A stretch of 64,000 nucleotides of DNA from Thermohalobaculum sp039026375. GTDB lineage: Bacteria; Pseudomonadota; Alphaproteobacteria; Rhodobacterales; Rhodobacteraceae. Location of the stretch: positions 1 through 64,000 of the forward strand of contig JBCCML010000012.1 in the NCBI GenBank assembly GCA_039026375.1. Reading direction: 5' to 3'. A model generated the notes under the pieces. The model searched no databases and was not told the DNA's origin. It saw nothing but the letters and a program-made list of their open reading frames with translations. Shown in pieces: positions 8,243 through 15,324 of the stretch. The translations under genes and the position numbers were made by a program. Position 1 is the first letter of the stretch. Each line of letters begins with the position of its first letter.

Positions 8243-9571
8243 TTACTCCGCTGGAATGGACAGGGCCGGCTGCGCGGCCTGTTGGCTGACCGCACCGGCC
8301 GCGATGCGGGCCAAGACGGCGGCGATTAGGAAAAGCACGCCCTCAAAGGCGAAGACGGCCCCGTAGGCTTGGGCAAGGTCGGGCAGTTGGCTGCGCAGCA
8401 CGTCTAGCGCTGCGGCGCCAAACGCGGCACCTAGGGCAAAGCCCATGGACTGCGCGGCGCCAAAGACTCCCATGCGTGTGCCCTCGCGGGCGGCGCTGCC
8501 TTGGCGGGTCCCGGTGGAGGCAAGCCCCATCATCATCCCGATGGCCGCCACCGCGAAGACGCCGTTGCAAAAGCCCAACGCCATGACGTTCACGGTCAAT
8601 GGCCACGTCTCGGCCGACAATCCGCCCATGGCCAGTGCCAGCAGGCAAAGGCCCGAACCGATGCAACCCGTGATCATGAAGGTCCGCGTAAAGCGCGCCC
8701 CGGTGATCAGGCCCATGGCGAACACGATGATCATACCGATCAATGCGCCTGCATGCATGGTACCGCCCAGCGCGGTGGACTGGCCCACGGTCATGCCGAA
8801 GACATGGCCGCCATAGGGCTCCAGGATCAGATCTTGCGTGTTATAGGCCAGCATCGCCACGAAGACGAACAGCGTGAAGAGCCGCGCCTGACGGTCCTGC
8901 CACACGTCACGCGCCGCTTGGGCAAAGCTTCCTTGGCGGCGGGGTTGTTCCGGTTGGGTGTCAAGCGCCCGGCGCTCGACCCCGATGAGGGCCACGACCG
9001 TCAGCAGGACGGCGATTACTGCGATGGCGGCAGCGACCGTTACCAGACGCTCACCAGAATAGGGGTCCAACACCTGACCAATGGTAATGCCGGAAGCCGC
9101 GAGCCCCGCAATCATCAGGATCCAGACAAGGCTGCCCGCCGCTGTCTTACGCTCCGGGGCCACATGGGCGGCCAACATCGCGAGGAGATTGGTGGCCGAG
9201 GCGCCAAGGCCCAGGCCCACAGCGGCAAAGGCAAAGACACCCAGGAATAGGCCGGGCCAGAATGCCGTCTCCATCCAGGCGGTGGCGGCAGCCGCACCAA
9301 CGGTGCCGGCGGCCAGAACAGCCATGCCCCCTATGATCCACGGGGTGCGCGCCCGGCCCTGGTCGGCGCCATGGCCCCATTTCGGGCGCAGCAACTGGAA
9401 GCCGTGGTACAGCCCTATCAACACAGCGGGGATCATGGCCAGCAGCGCCAGCTCGACGATCATCACGCGGTTGATCGTGGCCGTACACAGCACCACCACC
9501 GCGCCCAGCGCAGTCTGCACGAGGCCAATGCGCACAATCGATAACCAAGACAGCGTTGCGGGCGCGCTCAT
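8243..9571 (-). CDS. BCH2/PucC-family MFS protein of the photosynthesis cluster (orf428-type)
   Basis: This 442-residue polytopic protein of about 12 membrane helices belongs to the BCH2/PucC/LhaA branch of the major facilitator superfamily, which helps assemble light-harvesting complexes or deliver bacteriochlorophyll. The assignment rests on length, helix pattern, family-like stretches such as GLYHGFQLLRPKWGHGADQG and GRARTPWIIGG, and position: between bchG and bchP, exactly where Rhodobacter carries orf428. Its start overlaps the bchG stop by 4 bp, so the two are translationally coupled. Confidence 0.93.
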   Translation of the reverse strand: MSAPATLSWLSIVRIGLVQTALGAVVVLCTATINRVMIVELALLAMIPAVLIGLYHGFQLLRPKWGHGADQGRARTPWIIGGMAVLAAGTVGAAAATAWMETAFWPGLFLGVFAFAAVGLGLGASATNLLAMLAAHVAPERKTAAGSLVWILMIAGLAASGITIGQVLDPYSGERLVTVAAAIAVIAVLLTVVALIGVERRALDTQPEQPRRQGSFAQAARDVWQDRQARLFTLFVFVAMLAYNTQDLILEPYGGHVFGMTVGQSTALGGTMHAGALIGMIIVFAMGLITGARFTRTFMITGCIGSGLCLLALAMGGLSAETWPLTVNVMALGFCNGVFAVAAIGMMMGLASTGTRQGSAAREGTRMGVFGAAQSMGFALGAAFGAAALDVLRSQLPDLAQAYGAVFAFEGVLFLIAAVLARIAAGAVSQQAAQPALSIPAE

Positions 9572-10467
9572 GCCATTCCTCCCAGCGCAAAGGCGGAGAT
9601 CATCATGCCGGAGACGTAGAGGACGATGCCGGTGCCGTTGTACCAGGGCGCGCGGCCCTTGGGGTCGGCCAGCAGGCGTTGCATCAGCAGCGCTTGGGCC
9701 AGCAGGACGCCAGCGACGCCCAGCGCGTGCCAGTTCTGCCCCCAGACCAGCAGGCAGGCGATGACCGCGACCTGGGGCAGGCCCATGACCCAGCAGGCCA
9801 GCCGCGCGGCGCGGTCGGGCCCCAGGGCTACGGGCAGCGAGTTCAGGCCCATCTGGCGGTCACCCTCCAGCGCCTTAAAGTCGTTCAGCGTCATGATGCC
9901 ATGGGCGCCAACACCGTAGAGCAGCGCGATCACCAGGACCTCGATGGACGGTGCGCCACCTGCCAGGACGGCCGCGCCCGTGATCCAGGGCAGCGATTCG
10001 TAGGACAGCCCGCAAACCCCTGGCCCCCACCAGCCCGATCGTTTCAGCCGGATCGGCTCGGCCGAATAGGCCCAGGCCGCGGCCACGGCGACGACAGTGG
10101 CACCAAACCCCCACGGCCCCAGCAGCCATCCGACGCCCAGGCCCAGACCCGTCATTGCCAGCGCGATCCACAGCCCCCAGCGCCCCGGCAAGCGGCCCGA
10201 GGGTATGGGCCGGTGTGGTTCGTTGATCGCGTCGACATGGCGGTCGCACCAGTCGTTGGCCGCCTGGCTCATGGCGCAGACGATCGGTCCCGCCAGGATC
10301 ACGCCCAACAGCGCCAGTCCCGGCCGGTCCCACAGAGACACGCCCGAGGAGACCGCCCCGCACAGATATGCCCACATCGGGGGGAACCAAGTGACGGGCT
10401 TCAATACCTCCAGCATGGCTGAAGGACGCGGCAGGCCGCCACCAGCTCTCGTCACGTGCGTTGTCAT
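9568..10467 (-). CDS. bchG: Chlorophyll/bacteriochlorophyll synthase BchG
   Basis: BchG is a membrane prenyltransferase of the UbiA family that esterifies bacteriochlorophyllide a with geranylgeranyl diphosphate. The 299-residue protein has several membrane helices and the Mg2+/prenyl-diphosphate motif NDWCDRHVDAINEPHRPIPS; most homologues I recall have NEPDRPIPSG, so the His is a small deviation. LKPVTWFPPMWAYLCG near the N-terminus is also characteristic. It heads the bchG-BCH2-bchP operon and is preceded by PpsR/CrtJ-type sites, so redox/light repression is expected. Confidence 0.96.
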   Translation of the reverse strand: MTTHVTRAGGGLPRPSAMLEVLKPVTWFPPMWAYLCGAVSSGVSLWDRPGLALLGVILAGPIVCAMSQAANDWCDRHVDAINEPHRPIPSGRLPGRWGLWIALAMTGLGLGVGWLLGPWGFGATVVAVAAAWAYSAEPIRLKRSGWWGPGVCGLSYESLPWITGAAVLAGGAPSIEVLVIALLYGVGAHGIMTLNDFKALEGDRQMGLNSLPVALGPDRAARLACWVMGLPQVAVIACLLVWGQNWHALGVAGVLLAQALLMQRLLADPKGRAPWYNGTGIVLYVSGMMISAFALGGMA

Positions 10468-10469
10468 GA

Positions 10470-10487
10470 TGTCAATAAAGCATGACG
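10470..10487. promoter_or_regulatory. bchG: Degenerate PpsR/CrtJ-like site at the bchG start
   Basis: TGT-N12-ACG, one base away from the TGT-N12-ACA consensus, begins 2 bp upstream of the bchG start codon. It lies 34 bp (start to start) from the perfect copy, compatible with cooperative binding of a PpsR/CrtJ tetramer. The match is weak on its own. Confidence 0.4.
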
Positions 10488-10503
10488 CATTTGCGAATCA
10501 AAG

Positions 10504-10521
10504 TGTAAATTAAACAGTACA
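10504..10521. promoter_or_regulatory. bchG: PpsR/CrtJ binding site upstream of bchG
   Basis: A perfect TGT-N12-ACA (TGTAAATTAAACAGTACA) lies 36 bp upstream of the bchG start. In purple bacteria PpsR/CrtJ represses bch, crt and puc genes at such sites under oxygen or high light. The surroundings are unusually AT-rich, as expected for a promoter. It also lies upstream of the divergent gene at 10728. Confidence 0.8.
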
Positions 10522-10727
10522 CAAATGGACGCGAAATAATCTTGCGCGTCTGTTTAGAACGCGATATGCGCCCTGTCAGCGCGTATTTTTACCGCCAGAT
10601 GCAAAATATTTCCAACATCCTTGACGGGGTGTCTGCCCGGCACATCTTGGAGCAAGTTGGAGAGACCGAGCGAGCGGTAAAAGGACACCAAGCCACAGTC
10701 TTGAAGGTCAATCGACGGGGTTCAAAA

Positions 10728-11780
10728 ATGGCATACAACGTTCTCATCCTGGGCGCCTCCTACGGCTCGCTTCTCGGCACGAAGTTGCTGATGGCCGGCC
10801 ATAACGTCACCCTGGTTTGCCGCGCCCAAACCGCCGCCCTGATCAATGCCGAAGGCACCGAGGTGCGGATCAAGCTTCGGGACGAGGATCAGCACCGCGC
10901 CATCCGCTCTGACGCGCAACCCGGCACCCTGACCGCGCTAGCTCCAGAGGATGTGAATCCCGCGGATTACGACCTTGTCGGCCTTGCCATGCAAGAGCCG
11001 CAGTACGCCCATCACAGCCTCCTGACGCTGATGATCAAGATTGCCGAAGCGCGCGTGCCCTGCCTGTCGATTATGAACATGCCGCCGCTGGCTTACCTGC
11101 GTCGCATCCCCGGCCTCGACGCCGATGCGCTGCAGGGCGCCTTCACCAACGCCATGGTGTGGGAACGGTTCGACCCCGAACTGGTCACCCTCTGCTCCCC
11201 GGATCCGCAGGCCTTCCGCCCGCCGGAAGAGGGCGCAAACGTCTTGCACGTGGGCCTGCCCACGAATTTCAAAGCGAACGACTTCTCCGACCCCGTCCAC
11301 AGCGCCATGCTGAACCAACTGGCCGATGACGTTGCCGCGGTAACGCTGGACGGCAAGGACGTACCAGTGAAGTTGCGCGTTTCCAAATCGGTCTTCGTGC
11401 CGCTGGCAAAATGGTCGATGCTGCTGACCGGAAACTACCGCTGCGTGACCGAGGGCGGCGCTCAACCCATCCGGGACGCGGTCCACGGTGATCTGGAGCA
11501 AAGCCGCGCAATCTATGAACACGTCGATGCGATCGCCCGCCGGCTGGGGGCCGACGCCGCCGATCAGGTGCCGTTCGAAAAGTATGCCCGCGCCGCTGAA
11601 AGCCTGCTCAAGCCGTCGTCCGCTGGCCGTGCCATCGAAGCCGGCGCCCCGGTGATCGAGCGCGTTGACAAGCTGGTCCAACTGATCGCCGCGACGCTCG
11701 ACATGCAACACCCCGCGATCAACGCGACCGTCGCAACCGTCGATAAACGTTTGGCATCGAACAACAGCGCTGCCGCCTGA
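10728..11780 (+). CDS. Ketopantoate reductase (ApbA/PanE)-like NAD(P)-dependent dehydrogenase
   Basis: The 350-residue protein begins with a Rossmann motif (ILGASYGSLLGTKLLMAGHNV) and has the all-alpha C-terminal half of the 6-phosphogluconate-dehydrogenase-like superfamily, which includes ketopantoate reductase. Reaction: probably NAD(P)H-dependent reduction of a 2-oxo acid, or the reverse. A longer frame starts with TTG at 10542, but the ATG at 10728 directly precedes the Rossmann fold and has GGGG 7 nt upstream. The glyoxylate-type aminotransferase gene follows 37 bp later, so a linked role in oxo-acid metabolism is more likely than pantothenate synthesis. The substrate is unknown. Confidence 0.78.
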   Translation: MAYNVLILGASYGSLLGTKLLMAGHNVTLVCRAQTAALINAEGTEVRIKLRDEDQHRAIRSDAQPGTLTALAPEDVNPADYDLVGLAMQEPQYAHHSLLTLMIKIAEARVPCLSIMNMPPLAYLRRIPGLDADALQGAFTNAMVWERFDPELVTLCSPDPQAFRPPEEGANVLHVGLPTNFKANDFSDPVHSAMLNQLADDVAAVTLDGKDVPVKLRVSKSVFVPLAKWSMLLTGNYRCVTEGGAQPIRDAVHGDLEQSRAIYEHVDAIARRLGADAADQVPFEKYARAAESLLKPSSAGRAIEAGAPVIERVDKLVQLIAATLDMQHPAINATVATVDKRLASNNSAAA

Positions 11781-11817
11781 ACCCAAAGCGCCCAACACAG
11801 AAAGAGAGGAGCGTCCA

Positions 11818-13005
11818 ATGCCAGGTTTCAAAGGTCTCGCCGTACCCGGCCCGACGAACATGCCCTTCCAGATCCGTCAGGCCATGGACGTCGCGCTGGA
11901 AGATCACCGGGCACCGGACTTTCCGGACTTCACGCTCCCCTTGCTGGCCGACTTGAAAAAGGTTTTCAAAACCGAGACCGGGCATGTTTTCGTATTCCCA
12001 GGCTCGGGCACCGGCGGCTGGGAGTCGGCAATCGCTAATACACTATCCCCGGGCGACAAGGTTTTGGCCTCGGTCTTCGGTCAGTTTTCCTTCCTCTGGG
12101 TCGACATGTGCCAGCGCTTCGGGCTGGAAGTGGACGCCATCGATGTCGAGTGGGGCCGTGGCGCGCCGCTGGCTGAGTATCGCGCCAAGCTCGCCGCCGA
12201 CAAAGAACACAAGATCAAGGCTGTCCTGGTCTGCCAGAACGAAACCGCGACCGGCGTCACCTCGGACGTGGCTGGCGTGCGCGCCATCCTGGACGATCTG
12301 GGCCACCCTGCCCTGCTGTTCATGGATGGTGTCAGCTCGATCGCTTCCATCGACTTTCAGATGGATACGTGGGGCGTGGACGTTGCCGTTTCTGGCAGCC
12401 AAAAGGGCTTCATGCTGCCCACGGGCCTGGCCATCGTTGGCGTCAGCCAAAAGGCCATGGAGATGCGGCCGACAGCGCAGCTGCCGCGCTGCTTCTTCTC
12501 CTATGACGACATGGAGAAGACGAACGCCCAGGGCTATTTCCCTTATACACCGGCCACGACGCTGCTGCGGGGCCTGCGTGCCTCGATCGACATGCTGATG
12601 GACGAGGGGCTGGAGAACGTCTTTGACCGTCACCATCGCCTGGCCGAGGGCGTCCGCCGTGCCGTCAGCGCGTGGGGCCTGCGGACTTGCGCCCAGGACG
12701 GTTTCCACTCCGACACCGTGACCGCCATCCTGGTCCCGGAAGGCTTTGACGCGAACGAGGTAATTCGCACCGCCTACCATCGCTATGACCTGTCACTGGG
12801 CGCTGGCCTCAGCAAGGTTGCCGGCAAAGTGTTCCGCATCGGCCATCTGGGCTGGATGAACGAGATCATGGTGATGCAGTCGTTGGGCGGGGCCGAGATG
12901 GCGATGCGCGATGCAGGCATCCCGTTCCAGGCCGGGGCCGGTGTTGGCGCCGCGGTCGAGTACTACACCGCCACGCGTCCATCGCTGCAGCTGGCTGCTC
13001 AGTAA
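11818..13005 (+). CDS. Class V aminotransferase, serine/aspartate-glyoxylate type
   Basis: This 395-residue PLP enzyme matches the alanine/serine/aspartate-glyoxylate aminotransferase group: GPTNMPFQIRQAM at the N-terminus, VFPGSGTGGWESAIANTLSP, the Asp region LLFMDGVSSIAS, and the PLP lysine in AVSGSQKGFMLPTGLAIVG. In the family it converts glyoxylate to glycine using an amino acid donor. It resembles both serine-glyoxylate aminotransferase and BhcA of the beta-hydroxyaspartate cycle, but bhcB, bhcC and bhcD are not nearby. GAGAGGAG precedes the start. It forms an operon with the PanE-like gene and ends at a strong hairpin. Confidence 0.88.
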   Translation: MPGFKGLAVPGPTNMPFQIRQAMDVALEDHRAPDFPDFTLPLLADLKKVFKTETGHVFVFPGSGTGGWESAIANTLSPGDKVLASVFGQFSFLWVDMCQRFGLEVDAIDVEWGRGAPLAEYRAKLAADKEHKIKAVLVCQNETATGVTSDVAGVRAILDDLGHPALLFMDGVSSIASIDFQMDTWGVDVAVSGSQKGFMLPTGLAIVGVSQKAMEMRPTAQLPRCFFSYDDMEKTNAQGYFPYTPATTLLRGLRASIDMLMDEGLENVFDRHHRLAEGVRRAVSAWGLRTCAQDGFHSDTVTAILVPEGFDANEVIRTAYHRYDLSLGAGLSKVAGKVFRIGHLGWMNEIMVMQSLGGAEMAMRDAGIPFQAGAGVGAAVEYYTATRPSLQLAAQ

Positions 13006-13055
13006 GGCTGCGCTTACGCGGCCTGCCAGTGGCGGGCCGCGTGCAATGACTTCAA

Positions 13056-13100
13056 GGCTCGGGCTTCGACGGTTACATGTCGAGCCCGGGCCTTTATTTT
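13056..13100 (+). terminator. Rho-independent terminator after the class V aminotransferase gene
   Basis: GGCTCGGGCTTCGAC pairs with GTCGAGCCCGGGCC (one bulge, some G-U pairs) around GGTTACAT, followed by TTTATTTT. It lies 50 bp after the stop codon. Confidence 0.85.
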
Positions 13101-13156
13101 GGTTAAATTGGCGTTAGGGACGCAACGCACGCTGGTGCGCTGTCAGCTTGCACTAC

Positions 13157-13200
13157 GCTTGTCATATGTTTGGCATACGCTTGGCATACGCATGTCATAC
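13157..13200. repeat. Four tandem 11-bp repeats, consensus GCTTGGCATAC
   Basis: Four contiguous 11-bp units read GCTTGTCATAT, GTTTGGCATAC, GCTTGGCATAC and GCATGTCATAC; a fifth degenerate unit (GCTTGCACTAC) precedes them at 13146-13156. The 11-bp period is close to one DNA turn, so equivalent bases face one side of the helix. The array lies between a terminator and the 3' end of the convergent Rieske gene, where no coding function is expected. Function unknown. Confidence 0.85.
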
Positions 13201-13244
13201 CGCCCAAAAAGTCGGCTAGGGCCGTCGTTTTTCACGCAACAGGG

Positions 13245-14318
13245 TCAGGACAGCGACTCCGTGACCCACCGATGCAAGGCTGCGATCGAGTGTTCCGAAT
13301 TGATGCCGGTTCCTGTCGGGATAACCAGCGGGCCGGGTTTGTAACCCTTTGATCCCAAACCTTTCTGGACCTCCTTCACCAGGGCCAGATCCTCGGCAAA
13401 GGTCGTATCGCGGTCCAAGTCGATCACTTCCTGAAGCTGATCGTCCACGACGCCGTCTTTGTTGAACCAGCCCCGATGAACGAAAGTATCGTCATGCGAA
13501 ACCGGTCGCCAATAGTAGGTGTTAATCATCCCTGAAGGATAAATTTGAAGGCTGAACAGTGGGAACAAGTAAAACGATCCATAGTCCGAGCCTGACGTGT
13601 CGTACCACGCCCCGTCGCCGTCGGCCGCCTTGGCGGCGTGGTTCAAACAGCGTCCCATGCCAAAAGGCTGGATGTCGTAGCTGCGTGGCTCGATGATACC
13701 GTTGGAAAACGCCTTGTGGCAGTGCCCACAATGGTAACACTCGTTGTAATTTTCTACTGCAACCAACCAGTTACAGAATTCCTGGGCGCGGTGCTCGTGG
13801 GCAAAAACACGCTCCTCAATGTCAGGGCACAGCGCCATGGCCGCTGCGCGAACGCCCGGAAACTGGGTGTCCATGTCGTCCGCCTGGTCGTCGAAGTTCA
13901 CAAAAACAAAGCCAAGGAATACTTCGACTTTTACTTGGGTCAGGCAAATGCGCGCGCGTTCGAAACCCGCCATCTGGCGCGTAGCAGGGGCAGCACGCAG
14001 GCCGCCATCCTGCTCATAGGTCCAGGCATGGTAGGGGCAGACAAATACACGCGTCCGCCCTGAGTCCTGCACCAGCGTGTGCCCACGGTGCTGGCATACA
14101 TTGTAGAAGCAACGGATCTTACCGGCCTTGCCGCGGCTCACGAATAGACGCTCTCCCAGCAGTTCAAACGCCAGGTAATCGCCCTGCTCCGGGATCTGAC
14201 TTTGGTGGCAAACGTAGTGCCAGGCACGATCAAAGATGCGATCGCAGGTGCGCCGGTACATCTCGGGATCCGTGTAGTAACGGCCGTCAAGCGCTTGAAT
14301 TGGCAGCATTTCGTTCAT
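13245..14318 (-). CDS. Rieske-type ring-hydroxylating oxygenase alpha subunit (betaine demethylase-like)
   Basis: This 357-residue protein has a Rieske [2Fe-2S] site C75-x-H77-x16-C94-x2-H97 (CQHRGHTL and CPYHAW) and a mononuclear iron site around residues 190-201 (NYNECYHCGHCH, E193-x2-H196-x4-H201). Single-component-terminal enzymes of this size include glycine betaine monooxygenase GbcA, stachydrine demethylase and carnitine oxygenase, which oxidise N-methyl or quaternary ammonium substrates. No reductase gene is adjacent, so electrons must come from elsewhere. The ATG at 14318 is chosen because it has GGGTG upstream and follows the regulator gene stop by 10 bp. The substrate cannot be decided. 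Confidence 0.88.
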   Translation of the reverse strand: MNEMLPIQALDGRYYTDPEMYRRTCDRIFDRAWHYVCHQSQIPEQGDYLAFELLGERLFVSRGKAGKIRCFYNVCQHRGHTLVQDSGRTRVFVCPYHAWTYEQDGGLRAAPATRQMAGFERARICLTQVKVEVFLGFVFVNFDDQADDMDTQFPGVRAAAMALCPDIEERVFAHEHRAQEFCNWLVAVENYNECYHCGHCHKAFSNGIIEPRSYDIQPFGMGRCLNHAAKAADGDGAWYDTSGSDYGSFYLFPLFSLQIYPSGMINTYYWRPVSHDDTFVHRGWFNKDGVVDDQLQEVIDLDRDTTFAEDLALVKEVQKGLGSKGYKPGPLVIPTGTGINSEHSIAALHRWVTESLS

Positions 14319-14328
14319 GCGAACACCC

Positions 14329-15237
14329 TTACCCGGTACGCGGCAGACGGGGTGGATCTTCGTAGATCCCGCGCGTTTGCCGACGGGCGTGAAACTCTTC
14401 GATTCGCGCCCTTGCGGTCTCGCCTGCCCGCGCCACGCATGTCGCAATCAGGCCTTCAAGAAGGGCCGTAATCGCAACATTGGAGACAAAGAACTGCGGC
14501 GTATGGGTCGGACCCGACAACGTCTGTGTTGCCAACCGGGTCAGCGGTGACGCCGGGCTATCGGTGATGCCCAGGACCTCTGCCCCCTGATCCAGGGCTT
14601 GCTGAGCGCCCGCCAGCGTTTCGCTGCGATACGGCTGGAACGTCATGGCAATCAGCAAGTCACCCGGCCCAAGCCATTGAATATCATCAGTTTCTACGGA
14701 AGCACGGCTGGGAATGGCACGGACATGACCAAACGCCATGCGAGCCACATAGGCAAACTGGCTGGCCAAGCTGTCGGCGGCGCCAAGACCCAAGACCATG
14801 ACCTGCCCTGCACCCAGCAAACGGTCCGCAGCCGCATCCATCGCGCCCGGATCATTCCGCGTCCAGAGGTCCTCCAAGTTGGTCATTGTTGCGGCAGCAA
14901 GCCCGGCAATAAGCTCGGAAGTGCCGCCCTCCGCCTCCAGCCGCTGCAGAAACCGGGCCCGCTCGGCAAACCCGCCCAAAGCACCGGTTACAACAAAATC
15001 GCGAAACCGTTCGCGCAGTTCTTCATAGCCTTCAAACCCGATCGCCTGCGCGAGACGGACCAGCGTGTTTGGGTGCACCTCTGCCCGCGCGGCCAACGCC
15101 CTCATCGAGTTCACGCCCACCTCGCGCGGCTGGTCGATAATGAACCGCGCCGCTAGCCGAAGCTGCGGTGACAGCTCCGGATGGGCTTCAGTCAGGGCCT
15201 GGAGCACATCCTCTGCAGTAGTCGGAGTGATCGGCAT
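14329..15237 (-). CDS. RpiR/MurR family regulator with SIS domain
   Basis: The 302-residue protein has an N-terminal HTH of RpiR type (about 1-80, with VNSMRALAARAEVHPNTLVRLAQAIGF split around the helix-turn-helix) and a C-terminal SIS domain (about 125-265, with VLGLGAADSLASQFAYVARM). SIS regulators usually sense phosphosugars, but several alphaproteobacterial members control amine or amino-acid catabolism. It is first in an operon with the Rieske gene and divergent from the DMGDH-type operon, so it probably controls both. Confidence 0.92.
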   Translation of the reverse strand: MPITPTTAEDVLQALTEAHPELSPQLRLAARFIIDQPREVGVNSMRALAARAEVHPNTLVRLAQAIGFEGYEELRERFRDFVVTGALGGFAERARFLQRLEAEGGTSELIAGLAAATMTNLEDLWTRNDPGAMDAAADRLLGAGQVMVLGLGAADSLASQFAYVARMAFGHVRAIPSRASVETDDIQWLGPGDLLIAMTFQPYRSETLAGAQQALDQGAEVLGITDSPASPLTRLATQTLSGPTHTPQFFVSNVAITALLEGLIATCVARAGETARARIEEFHARRQTRGIYEDPPRLPRTG

Positions 15238-15255
15238 GTGTCATTCCCATTGACT

Positions 15256-15273
15256 TTGGTTCATTTGTACCAA
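15256..15273. promoter_or_regulatory. Candidate operator between the RpiR gene and the second DMGDH-type operon
   Basis: TTGGT-N8-ACCAA is a perfect 5-bp dyad in the 87-bp divergent intergenic region. A TTGACT hexamer at 15250-15255 could be the -35 element of the plus-strand operon, in which case the dyad falls in the promoter spacer, a position suited to repression. No experimental motif for this regulator is known to me. Confidence 0.4.
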
Positions 15274-15324
15274 TAGCTACGGCAAGACGAACGACGCTGC
15301 AATAGGATTCGAAAGGCGCGTGCC

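Noticed and set aside
7089..8366. 425-residue plus-strand reading frame opposite bchP
   Set aside because: Shadow of bchP in GC-rich DNA with no family features.
11818..13005. BhcA of the beta-hydroxyaspartate cycle
   Set aside because: Sequence motifs are compatible, but bhcB, bhcC and bhcD are missing from the neighbourhood, so only the broader aminotransferase call is made.
13157..13200. CRISPR-like array
   Set aside because: The 11-bp units are contiguous without spacers; no cas genes are present.
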